The notes beneath the pieces are model-generated. The model did no database searches. It was not told the DNA's origin and saw only the letters and a list, made by a program, of their open reading frames with translations. The translations under genes were made by a program, and so were the position numbers. A stretch of DNA of 64,000 nucleotides from Lingula anatina (Eukaryota; Brachiopoda; Lingulata; Lingulida; Lingulidae), in assembly GCF_001039355.2 (NCBI RefSeq), contig NW_019775831.1, forward strand, positions 79,044-143,043, in the 5' to 3' direction. Positions 21,770 to 31,781 of the stretch are shown here, one piece after another (positions within the stretch are counted from its first letter, which is position 1; the number at the start of each line of letters is the position of its first letter).

Positions 21770-23267
21770 GTACTGTTGGGACATTGCATATACTCATCTG
21801 CTGTTACATTTTGTGGACAGCAAAGAAGACTATGTAGTTCTGAATGGCCAGAATGATCACCAGATTATTTTGTTTAAGACATTATTTTCTCCAGCAATCA
21901 TACTCAGTAGAGCCCTTTTGAAAAAAAAAAAAATCTGCAGCATTGTTATTCCGTGATTGTTAAAGCCCAGAGACGATGGAGACATGCATGTGAGAACAAA
22001 ATAATTAATATGATTTTGAAGAACATATATTGATTAGATTTTCCTCTAGTCAACTTTTATTTTTTAGGCAAATGGAGAGAATCCTGTGCTCTGTTTGCTG
22101 TTGGAGGAGGCTACGATATGGGCTACATAAATGCCTTGCAGGAGGATGGCCTGCTGATGATAAAGGAGTATGTACACAGTGGTGGAGCATACCTAGGCAT
22201 ATGTGCCGGTGCCTACCTGGGCTGCTCAGATATTGAGTTTGACAAAGGCGGACCACTGGAAGTATGTGGCAGAAGGCAGCTAGAGTTCTTTCAAGGTATG
22301 ATACATGTATATTGAGCTCATTATGCTCTGTGTAATCTTTGTTTTTAGCAATCCCTATTCTGGCCTTCAGAGGCCAGAATGGTCCACCTTCTTAAACTAT
22401 TTCACCCACTTTAACACACACTGACCTTTTCTGGTCCTAATACCATAGGTGTCTTTATACCAGAAATGTGCCATCCATTGCATCCCAACTTCATAATAAT
22501 CCCTTTGATGTCAGTTGAAAGCCCAAGAAGTCCACAAACGGGTATAACAGGCCCCCTTTGATAATGCTACAGTGTAATTCAAAATAACATACTGTAATCC
22601 CCTCCCCCCATCCCCTCATGTATTAATATGTGTTTATATAATGTAGATTTTTCACAAAGATGACACAAATTATCAAGAGTAAAGTCAACTGTATATTTTC
22701 AAAACACCAATTAAATTTTTTGTTAAAAATTGACTTGCTTGCGTGGACTTTCTCTCTCTGTGAAAAAGTATTTTGTTTTAATTGTCTCTTTTTGCTTTAC
22801 TTTACACATTCATCAAAAAACTACTTTTTACCTGAATTTTAGGGAAGTGTATTGGTCCAGTGTATCAAGGATTCCAGTACAACAGTGAGGCAGGGGCACG
22901 TGCAGCTTGCATTAAACTGCAGGACGATGCCTCTTTTGGCATTCCTTTACGTGAAAAAATGTCAAAAACTTTGACAGCACAGGTCTACTTTAACGGAGGA
23001 GGAACATTTATCCCAGACAAGAAAAACCAAGAAAGTTGTGTTGTAGCCAGGTATGAAGATACCCAAAATGCTGAAGAATCTGCGGCCATTATTAGCTGCA
23101 GGGCTGGTGCAGGAGTGGCTGTTTTGAGTAGCGTCCATTTTGAGTATTTAGCGGAAGATTTGGATTCATCTGATGAGTACCTGAAGACAGTTGTTCCAAA
23201 GTTAAGAGAAACATTGCACAGAAGAGATTTTATTTGTAGTAGGATCCTCCAGATTTTGAGGTTGTAA
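15729..23267 (+). CDS. KMO-like flavin monooxygenase / biotinyl carrier / biotin-protein ligase fusion (1,059 aa)
   Basis: Eleven exons: 15729-15900, 16693-17393, 17638-17818, 18203-18451, 18842-19082, 19508-19662, 20045-20172, 20688-21189, 21521-21718, 22068-22295, 22843-23267. They sum to 3,180 nt with matching splice phases (1,0,1,1,2,1,0,1,1,1), giving 1,059 residues and TAA at 23265. Domain order: FAD monooxygenase like kynurenine 3-monooxygenase (1-about 423; GAGPSG at 10-15, DG at 163-164, GDSAHAM at 316-322), biotinyl/lipoyl carrier (about 420-495; EAVKT, Lys453), biotin-protein ligase catalytic domain (about 525-740; GRGRRGR at 581-587, KWPND at 638-642, Lys649), BPL C-terminal domain, then a BPL_N-type amidotransferase-like domain (about 797-1059; CAGAYLG, Cys888). 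The ATG is the first in frame, and the Rossmann strand begins at residue 5, so there is no targeting peptide. Splicing across exons 5-6 is inferred from phase, not from RNA. The reaction is unknown. Confidence 0.82.
18380..19082 (+). other. Fusion gene, part 2: biotinyl/lipoyl carrier domain
   Basis: The end of exon 4 and exon 5 (18842-19082) join in phase 1 to encode [20 protein letters not shown], then [19 protein letters not shown] and GPAGEPV. This is the biotinyl/lipoyl hammerhead: PxxG, V-KGE-LA, an acceptor turn with lysine (Lys453, codon 18896-18898), SPxDGxI, GxPV. The acceptor turn is E-A-V-K-T. The biotin consensus is E-A-M-K-M and the lipoyl form is usually E-x-D-K-A/T. The shape is thus intermediate but nearer the biotin form. 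An approximately 20-residue Ser/Asp-rich linker follows before the ligase. Confidence 0.8.
19262..19321. repeat. (TA)n microsatellite, ~60 bp, in intron 5 of fusion gene
   Basis: Uninterrupted TA alternation lies between the carrier exon and the first ligase exon. It is a possible place for assembly slippage, but slippage would not alter the reading frame because it is intronic. Confidence 0.95.
19508..21718 (+). other. Fusion gene, part 3: biotin-protein ligase catalytic and C-terminal domains
   Basis: Exons 6-9. [10 protein letters not shown] (near 550) corresponds to the family STN motif. GRGRRGRTW (581-589) is the adenylate-binding loop. [15 protein letters not shown] (638-652) holds the catalytic lysines and the KxxG strand, and MGVNVN is the conserved GIGxNV strand. 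After the catalytic core, the segment [16 protein letters not shown], then DGKLHV and ATSVRPE, fits the SH3-like BPL_C domain (family pattern ending SGEVSxR). Every hallmark residue for biotinyl-AMP formation and transfer appears intact. No independent start codon with good context precedes exon 6; its 5' side is a long pyrimidine tract ending ttatcag. Confidence 0.88.
20378..20624. mobile_element. Diverged MITE, GACTGCATTCCC family, in intron 7 of fusion gene
   Basis: Begins GGGAGCATTCCCATAA and ends TTATGGGAACACA, with internal family phrases (GGATAGATCCAACT, TTACCCCCTAATTAA, CAGACAATTAAGCTGATTAC). It lies wholly within the intron 20173-20687. Confidence 0.6.
21521..23267 (+). other. Fusion gene, part 4: BPL_N amidotransferase-like domain
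   Basis: Exons 9-11. [10 protein letters not shown] begins a class-I amidotransferase-like fold. [29 protein letters not shown] (nucleophile-elbow Cys888) and [17 protein letters not shown] match the N-terminal domain of fungal-type biotin-protein ligase. In yeast BPL1 this domain precedes the catalytic domain; here it follows it. No catalytic activity is established for BPL_N domains, and a role in substrate acceptance or structure is usually assumed. Confidence 0.85.
21722..21766. repeat. (TA)n microsatellite just inside intron 9
   Basis: The TA run starts five bases after the GC donor of intron 9 (donor gcaaga at 21719). Confidence 0.95.
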
Positions 23268-23420
23268 TATATACATACACATACCTGCCATTCAAATGGA
23301 TTTTTGATATTCGTTTGCACAACTTTTAATTTTGGCTAAACTTTCTGAATTTTTTTGTGTTATATTTTTAGGTCATATGTAGGTAAGTGGGTGAAACTTA
23401 TATGATTTTTTAATCTTTTA

Positions 23421-23635
23421 GACTGCATTCCCACAGATTTAGATCGCTCCATCTGGATCGACCTAACTCCTTGGGGGTTCATGCTAAATTGCTGTCAGCC
23501 GAGCATGCACGGAAGTTAATTACCCCCTTACAGCTTTTAGTAGGCGGGACAGACATTTAAGCTGGCTAAGCTGACAGCAATCTAGTGAGACTCCCCACAG
23601 GGATAGATCAATCTAAAATCTGTGGGAATGCAGTC
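23421..23635. mobile_element. Complete MITE, GACTGCATTCCC family (reference copy), TTA duplication
   Basis: A 215-bp element is flanked by TTA on both sides (23418-23420, 23636-23638). Left end GACTGCATTCCCACAGATTT and right end AAATCTGTGGGAATGCAGTC are perfect inverted repeats. It lies about 150 bp after the stop codon of the fusion gene, so it may be part of its 3' untranslated region. TWA duplications point to PIF/Harbinger; the interior is non-coding. Confidence 0.85.
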
Positions 23636-23638
23636 TTA

Positions 23639-25800
23639 GACAATTTATAACGCATTTACTCATTTTTTGTCATGGTGGTAGTATTCTGGTCAACTTGATG
23701 TGTTTGTACAAAGTTGCAATTTGTTGAGGGTGCATACAATGCTATTAGAAGGCTAAGATAATGTCCTTTGGTGAAGTTTGTCATAACAAATTTAAACAGT
23801 ATAGTTTGCTTACACCGCACGTGCAGATTGAAGTTGTATTTGTTTTTAAGTCTTTTTATAGCTGGAGTGCCATTTAGAAACAAGTCATTATTAAACAAAA
23901 TTCACTTTTTGTTTCAGAATGGTTAACAGGCTTTTATAGATCGATATACTGGGGGATATGGGCAGTTTACTGTATAGGAATTTGAAATTTTAAAAGCAGA
24001 ATTTTTTTAATAAATAAGGCTCTTTCTTTTAAAGTCATATGTAAACTGGTTCATACAATACATCTGTACTAGTATCTTTATCACTTCTTTTAAGAAGTTA
24101 AATGAAAATCTTTTGCTTTAGGTTATGGTATGGTACCTTTTCTTTACATGCAATCAAATATTTGAAAAATCCCTGAAATTATTATATGTTTACTTATATA
24201 ATCTGCAAGCAATTATAGTGGTAAAATTTGCTCAGTATTAATCAGTGTCAGTGCAAACATTCTCCATAATACCATATGTTGCTATCTTGCTGCAGTATTT
24301 CAACAGTTTTATAGGCAACATCATGTATGTGTCTAAGAAACACATTTTTCTTGCAATAGCTGAAAGATATGCTATTTTTTTCTTCTTAATTATTGTCATA
24401 GAAGTAGAGATTGTATAACATAATACTGATTGTGATTGTCAAGTGCTGATTGAAACAGGAAAACAAATGGATAATGAATATTAAGTTATTCCAGATTAAT
24501 AACAATCATTTTCAGCTTTAGGAGTTAAACACTGGTTTAGATGGAGTGTCTTACATTTTTTAATCGGATACTAACTTCCCAGTCAGTGGTAAAATACAAC
24601 ATTGTAATTGTATATATGACATCATAAAGGAAGTACATCACAAACTGTTCACTTTCATGTTAAAACAAATCTGCCAGGCACTAACGGCTGACTTCAGCTG
24701 AAAATGACCATCTATCTAGCTAGAGACATATCTGTGAATATCCGTAAAAATCTATCAGAGGGTACTGACGGCTAAGGTTAATTTTTGTTAGTTGCCATTG
24801 TTTTCAAAGCATCATCACCACTGTAATGTTCTGATTATCATAATGTAAATATATCATTATATGCCAGGTACAGGGTAGCATACTGAAGGACAGAAGTGTT
24901 GGTATGTGTGAAAAAATACATTGTGAATAGCTTGTAACAAGGCAGAACCCTGTTTTGTCTCAGAACAAAACAGTGGTATAAGCGAGATTAAGAGAGATTA
25001 ACACCTCCCATAATATTATTTGCATTCATTAACATATACTATAACAAAAGTAAACTGAAGTAATTTTGGATAGATACCATTTTCAAGAGTCTGGGAAGGA
25101 ATATGATGGTGAAATTAGAAAAGCACTTAAATCGTGCAGACCTCTGCCAAGACGAATATTCAAGTAATAATTAACCATAATGAATTAATGGATCATTCAA
25201 ATCTCAACACGTTTCCTCAAAAACCACCCATTACTTTCTGCATTAGGTTGCTTGCCAACAGACAACAAATAAAATTGCTCACCGAGGGAGGAATTGCAAA
25301 TCATAACAGTATCACATCTGTGGATGCCAGTAAGGTGTAAAATGGATATGGTGCACGCGTTTTTTATGTTTGTGGACTACTGAATTACGCACTCCACAAA
25401 GGCTCCTACGGCCTACTCTATCTACAGAATTTTAAAATAATGTCAATGGGATTTTCCCGTGTAAGTTTAAAAACTTAAAATTTGATACATAGATAGAAGA
25501 TAAAAACATCCTATTAAAATCAATAGGTTTCACCCTAGACCAATTATCAACCTGCTTAGTATCACTTCACATAATTTGATGCAAGAAATTGCACCATAAA
25601 TAAAAAAATCTAAAAGTTATTATTTGGGATTTTCCATTTAAATTTCGGAACTTTGGAATTGTTTTTTATGAACAAAAGTCATGATCGTTGGGATGAAACT
25701 TGGCAAATTAGAATTAAGAAGCCATGCCGTAGTATCGATGTCCGTTCCAACAAGTTGTCGACTTTACACCATAAGGCACATTTAATAAGATGACCCCAAT
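23639..25800. other. 3' flank of fusion gene and intergenic DNA
   Basis: AT-rich and non-coding. AATAAATAA near 24009 is a possible polyadenylation signal for the fusion gene. A MITE relative sits at 24672-24772. Nothing else is recognised. Confidence 0.5.
24672..24772. mobile_element. Diverged relative of the MITE at 27765-27902
   Basis: The core AGAGACATATCTGTGAATAT and the neighbouring AAAATGACCATCTATCTAG occur in inverse within 27785-27860. The ends (CTGCCAGGCACTAACGGCTG and GGTACTGACGGCTAAG) have drifted. Confidence 0.5.
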
Positions 25801-25849
25801 ACTAAAACTTAGTAAAAGAACACTAACATTACCACTGACACAAAAAAAA

Positions 25850-26242
25850 GAACACTGAAGTAATACAAATAATAAGTGGTCAGTACTCTACTTTTTTGTG
25901 CGTGTGGATGCTGGAATGTCTCCAACAACACTAAGAAGAAACTGGAAGCTACGGAAATGTGGTACTTAAGAAGATAATTCAGAATATCCTGGGTAGAAAG
26001 AAAGAACAATGATTGAAGAAGTGTTATAGTTTGCAGGAGTACAACGCTCATTGATGAAAACAATCAGAAAAAGACGAATGAAATCTCTGGAACATACCAT
26101 AGGAAAGGACGGAATAGAAAACTTGTACTCTGTGGGAAAATTGACGGAAGGAGTAGAGGAATACAACAAACATCATACTATTACATTGACAGCCTTAATG
26201 CCTTTGCAACAAATCAACGACTGTAAGTGTCTGTATATATTC
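25850..26242 (+). pseudogene. 3' end of a decayed LINE reverse transcriptase
   Basis: Across shifted frames the plus strand reads KKKLEATEMWYLRR, FRISWVERKNND, KTIRKRRMKSLEH, GKDGIENL, GKLTEG and YYIDSLNAFATNQRL in that order. This is the conserved C-terminal tail of a widespread class of animal non-LTR retrotransposon polyproteins (family form EMWFLRRMLRISW ... RKRQLRFLGH ... DSLNAFAT). Several stops and frameshifts make it a fossil. Confidence 0.75.
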
Positions 26243-27085
26243 TGATTGGTCTGTCTATCCGTGTCGTCGCTGTCGCCGTCACTGTCCGGCACATGACGTC
26301 TGCCCCATAACTTCCAAACTGTATTTTTGTTTTACGTTAAGCTTACCGAGTTTCTTCCTTTGGTAAAGAGGCAGGGTGCTTCCGAAAATTGGCATGATTG
26401 GTTTACATTTACGATAATTATTGTTTTTTTTTAAATTGGAGGCTAGGACACGATATATCGGTTGAGGGTACATGTAGTGATTACAGTATAAAATGAGGAG
26501 GAAATGCCAAAGACTAAACCAAGTCGGGTCTTTGTGTGAGTACTTCGCATAATATATGTTACTGTTGTCATGGGACGAAACTTGTTCAAAAAGAAACCGA
26601 GGTACCGATCATTTAAACCGCAACTAGTGTTTGTAATATTTGCTTTTATAATGAGACCTCTTTAGCACCACATGACCCGAACCCCCTAGCTACATGTACG
26701 TGTCTGCTTATCCATAATTCTTTCTATATTTTTTGTCTTCTTTCAAGTTTTGGTACACGTAGCGACGTGAACATCAAAACAATAGCATTTTGGGTTCTTA
26801 ACTCTAAATGACTTTGCGAAGCGGGAAGCACGTGGCCGGTAAAAGTTGTGAAAGAAGCTCTAAAATGTCTAAAGGCAAAATATAGTGTATTTGCAAGTTT
26901 AAGAATAGTCTGAAGTGTGGCTTGAGCACTATAGGCCATAGCTGTCTTTGAAAAATTTGGGAACTTTGTTAGATGTAGGATGTACCGGTATCATCGCTCG
27001 TAGAGATAAAGGCGACATTAAGAAAAATGCAGCCTTGGAAAATCAACAGGAAAAGCGTCAACGATACGAAAGGAGCTCAAGGAAA
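26243..27085. other. Intergenic stretch, no gene recognised
   Basis: A short run of GTCGTCGCTGTCGCCGTCAC near 26263 resembles the GTC-rich arm at 7.45 kb. Otherwise no feature can be named. Confidence 0.45.
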
Positions 27086-27087
27086 AA

Positions 27088-27094
27088 TGTGTGT

Positions 27095-27155
<61 letters not shown>
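27088..27155. repeat. (TG)n microsatellite
   Basis: About 68 bases of TG alternation with two interruptions. A C homopolymer at about 27241-27254 and a (TTTA)n run at about 27279-27310 follow. Confidence 0.95.
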
Positions 27156-27281
27156 GAGGACGTAGGGCGTGCGAGGGAATCTCCCTTTCTGATAGTTGTC
27201 AATATTGACAGGTATGCCACTGAACATAACTGTATCACTGCCCCCCCCCCCCCCAGGTTTATCACTCAAACAATTACTTTT

Positions 27282-27312
<31 letters not shown>

Positions 27313-27764
27313 TTTCCTTGCGCCATCATGTCCACTACAATTTTCTTTAGAATGGGTTCAAATTCAAGCTGTTACTGATCAGTATACCTACACCACTGTT
27401 ATTGTATTTACAAGAAACTGGAAATTAACGATAGGCCTACGTACATTTTCTGTTTGGTTTTAGTTTTGTAACAAGCACACATAGTCAACAACACACACGC
27501 TATTCTTACCTTCACGCATACATAACAGGAAGTCATTTTTGAAACATAAGCATCTAAATATAGCATGTGGACTTTTGCGTGTTATTTGTTACATCAGCAG
27601 AGCGATTCGTACAGCAAAAATATAAAGCAGACAAATAAAGAATAAAAAACATAATGCTGTCTGATACTGACCTCCTCTAATTATTCGTAAAGTTACTTAA
27701 ATTATTTAAATACCATTGCTTTTAACAAACACTTATTGCCAAAGCAAATAACTTACCAACCACC

Positions 27765-27902
27765 TACCCTCTACCAGGGCGACAGATTGATTTTTCACAG
27801 ATATTCACAGATATGTCTCTAGATAAATAGACAGTCATTTTGGTCTGATGTCGCCTCAGCAAAAAATGTCCACAATAATAACTGCGGCCCTGGTAGAGGG
27901 TA
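27765..27902. mobile_element. 138-bp MITE with perfect 16-bp terminal inverted repeats
   Basis: The left end TACCCTCTACCAGGGC and the right end GCCCTGGTAGAGGGTA are perfect inverse copies. The interior is non-coding and is shared, in inverse, with 24672-24772. Confidence 0.8.
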
Positions 27903-30677
27903 CCAAACACCCATGCTAAGATAAAATAAAAACTTGCCTTTATATGAAATAATAGATATACAGGGGGGTGACAAAAGTATTGCACCATTTTTCTTTAAGG
28001 GGAAAATCAGCTGGATATGTTAGTTTTTTTTTTGTTTTTTTCAATTGTTATTTTATTGAAAACTGATTGCGTCAAGTGAGTATCTTTATTTTAGGTTTAC
28101 AGTGCATTGCCCTGTCCCCATAACACTATTTCTAGGTGAGGAGGAAGTCAGATGGGAAATGATTGAAAATGATGGCTGGGAGAGCCAGTATCAGATGCCA
28201 TAACGGTATATTTATCTATTAAAACAATAATGTATATGTATCTATTAAAACAATAATGTAGCTGGCACTGATCTGTGCGGTTTTTAATTTTATCATCAAA
28301 TAGAAGAACGTTTTTTTTTCTCAGTTTATGCAAATAGCCAAACTCCATACCTTGTGAACGCATTAAAAGGTGAGATACATGTAGCTATGAACTTGATCAA
28401 CTCAAGCTGCTGACAGCTTATTGTCTCAGTTTTGGGCAATAAGTTACGTAATGTCGGAAATGTGAAATTTTAGGCTTGAAATTTGCCATAATGGTTGAAA
28501 GACTGTAACCAGAATGGATGAGGCTAAAGTATCGACTAAAGACAAAAAAGTTACATCTGATCATAGTCTTCATCATTTTGTGTTTTTTTAATTGGGAGAG
28601 GAATAATTGGCTATTTTGGCAGTGCCGCTAACCTTGTTAACACTGCCACCTATAGGAACCATGAAGGTCTGAACACTTATAACTTAGCATTGTATTCTCC
28701 ATTATTTTATCCCCAAAATCAGATATATCGCAAAAGCCGTGACGAAAACATATCTTCACAATTTCTGCATATAGTGCACATTTAGCGTATGCTGACCGTC
28801 TTTTAAAGTTTATCTACCGGTACCTCCGATATGAGCCTTTGAAACGCCAATTCCCATCAGAAAATGGTTGGTACCAAATCCCTTGGTACGACAAAACAGT
28901 GCGTGTTTCATTAAAGAGCGCCGACTTTGTTCGTTTCAAAGTGGCCAACCCGCCAGGGTATTTTTTAATCAGCTGTTAATAATTGATCGACCGGCTAGCA
29001 TGAGCATCGTTGTTATTTGGGTCTCCCAAGAAAGTCTACTTCAAAACACTTCATCAAAAACGGGAAGGTTTAAGTAATTTCTAGAATTGATTGCTATGCC
29101 TTTACATGGCGGCAGAGAGAGGATGATGTATATTTTTTTCATAATTTGTTTTAAATTTGCACATACATGCATCTAACTGGTTTTTTCCGCATACGTCTTA
29201 TCAAGTTTTATAAATTATCATTTTACTCGGGGGTTTAAACTAGGTAAAATACAGTAGTCATCCGCACCCCATCCAAAAAGGCTTTGTTCGAAAAGATAGA
29301 TAAATTGTATTCTATTCATTTTGTTATATTTATTAACAGTTTCTAACTGATTTCACATGTAATCTTGGCAGAGTAGTTGACTAACAAAATGATTTTGTGA
29401 GAAGTTTGCATTCAGAAAACCAAAGCGAAAAATTGATGACTTTACCTTGAAGATGCCAGAGCAACCATGGATACAGTTGGTTTTATCTTTAAACGTAGGC
29501 CTGGGTGGGGGTAGGTAGGGGCATGGTCTGCTACTGTCTTACATAACTTTTTACGGACCCAAATTAAAGATTTTAAAGGTAAAAGGTAGAAACAACAGAC
29601 AAGTAAAATGTTTTTAAACCATCTCGCCACCTATAAAAACTATAAGTCGATAGTTGTTTGATTGGATTTCTGTTTTTCTTTTCTTTTAATACTTCAGTAG
29701 CGGGTTGGTTGCTTTCATTCATTACATTGGCGTCTCTTTTCCCATTCTTTCAATATATCTTGTCTCTCAAACAAGGAAGGCTTGCACAAATAACACGGCA
29801 AGCTGTTTCCGCTGTATGTCCAGTTTTTGCATGTCCTCTCGAAAGATGATGGTATTATATAGGATGTTGAATCACACAAGTCACTGCTCTGTAGAAAGTA
29901 ATCAAGACCTCAAAGTCACGATAGTCCGTAAGAAAAGTATCTTACTGGACAATATTTGGAACATTCTGGTGTTCACATGTATTAAATTAAGCATCATTTT
30001 TGTAAATTGACCAACAGATTATTTTGGTTCAGGAACCTNACCTTTGTCTTATCATAGAAAAATATCTCCAGTGTTCAATCAAAGATCCGCCTTACGAAAC
30101 AAACGCATGACACACGATTGGTTCCATTTCCACCTGTCCATTATGTGCTTATCTCCCTTCGACACGCAAATGTTCTATGGTAGACGGGAAAGATATTGTA
30201 TTCCTTTTGTTCATATATCTCAATATTGCTGAGGGTTGCTTCTAACCGTGCTTAATGCTCAATTTATTGGGAAACGCTTCTAATAATTACCCCACTTGCT
30301 CGCCAATGCGGTTCATCATGCTACATAACGTTGATAATATTCAGTATTGATCGCAGGAATATTCTCATCAAGCACGCCCATACTGCTTCTTCATATACCT
30401 GCTATGATATAAGAGAGACTTCACACAGGGAATTGAAAGTGATAATGTAGGTTGTATTTACGATAAGAAGCCTATTAGAATGCTACATAATTAATTGACC
30501 TGGGAATGCTTATTTCTACTCGGCGTGAGTGTTGGAATACAGACATATCAGGGCCGATAATTATTTTTAATTATTTAATCTATTCTTAATAATATATTTA
30601 TGGTAATCAACACCCCTACACAATTTATGATACATGTTGCCTTTTTTCAGCATACACCGGAATCACACACAAGCGCC

Positions 30678-30716
<39 letters not shown>

Positions 30717-31595
30717 AGTGCCAGTGTCAGATACCAGTGGCCTACTTCCGTATACAATGTAACACACGAAAACACATTATGATTAGGGGCTACTCTACAT
30801 CTTTTTCGTATATTGCTATATAAGCGTAATGACCAATACTGCTTTCGATGATGTCGTGGTAGGATAACGAAGTATTATGTCCAGAAAGCATTAGCAATTT
30901 AACGAGAAAACCTGCGGGAAATTCGTGCAAGTATAAAGTACATGTGGTGTTAACACCGCTCCTTCATCTCTATCTCTATCCCTACAAATAATCCCTGCAA
31001 GCGTCTTACTGCGAGGCTATGCGTGTACCCAGCAGTAGGCAGGGATCTTCTTGCCATGTTTATCAAGACAATTGAGGGCCAAAATATATCTGCTCTGTTC
31101 TCAGTCTGCTCTCCGGATGATTAGCGATGTCAGTTGTCTTGCAGGTCTGCAGTTTCAGCAGAAGGCCCCGGCGTCAGTTAGAACAATTCAATCCAATCGC
31201 GCCCGTATTTTCCTGAACGAAACACTGGAGTGATTTTTGTCGAGCGAGTCTTACCCAGTGCGAATCTTCGTTGCATTGTAGGTCGACGATTGATTAATTA
31301 TTCAGAGCCATGTTGGTGAATTCATATTGAATAGCCGGCTAGTCGCTTGTATACCGACAGCTTTATTCTCAATCGCAGTGAAAGGAGGAAGATAACGAAA
31401 ATTGTGCACGATAAAAATATTCTCTGGTAATTGACTTCAGGAAATTCTGTTTGACTTGTGTTGTTCCGAGGATATATTTACATCACAGCGTTCAAGGGAA
31501 TGATGACGTTTATTCACGAATAACAACGGAAGATTTCCCGTATTGGTAGATTTCAATTTCTCTGGACTGAACGGATCTACTGTTGATGTACCTTC
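27903..31595. other. Intergenic DNA upstream of the RGS gene
   Basis: No gene was recognised. A (CA)n microsatellite is at 30680-30714 and one ambiguous base (n) at 30039. Open stretches up to about 100 codons show no family signature. Confidence 0.45.
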
Positions 31596-31781
31596 ATGCC
31601 CGGCCATAGGCTATCTCCCACGCCACAAGTGTCTACAACAGAGATAGATCAGATTTTAAAGGAATATTCACAAATTGTCGCCGAGGAGGTCCAGCCTTTC
31701 GTTGACAGAATCTGGCCGGTCTGGCCTTTCCGGGCCTCGCGTAGCAGACGAGTTTTGGGTTCGGCAAACGTGTTGAAAAAG
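31596..31781 (+). CDS. Candidate alternative first coding exon of the RGS gene
   Basis: The frame from ATG 31596 encodes 62 residues (STTEIDQILKEYSQIVAEEV, then PFVDRIWPVWPFRASRSRR) and ends in a complete codon at donor gtgaga (31782). Joined in phase 0 to the exon at 38964 it would extend the RGS protein to 281 residues. The stretch is more GC-rich than its surroundings and looks codon-like. Vertebrate RGS20 also has long isoforms with different N termini, but I see no sequence similarity to them. It could equally belong to an unrelated transcript. Confidence 0.4.

Noticed and set aside
26948-27350. Frames rich in Val-Cys, Thr-His or Leu-Phe-Ile around 27.1-27.3 kb
   Set aside because: They are translations of the (TG)n and (TTTA)n microsatellites.
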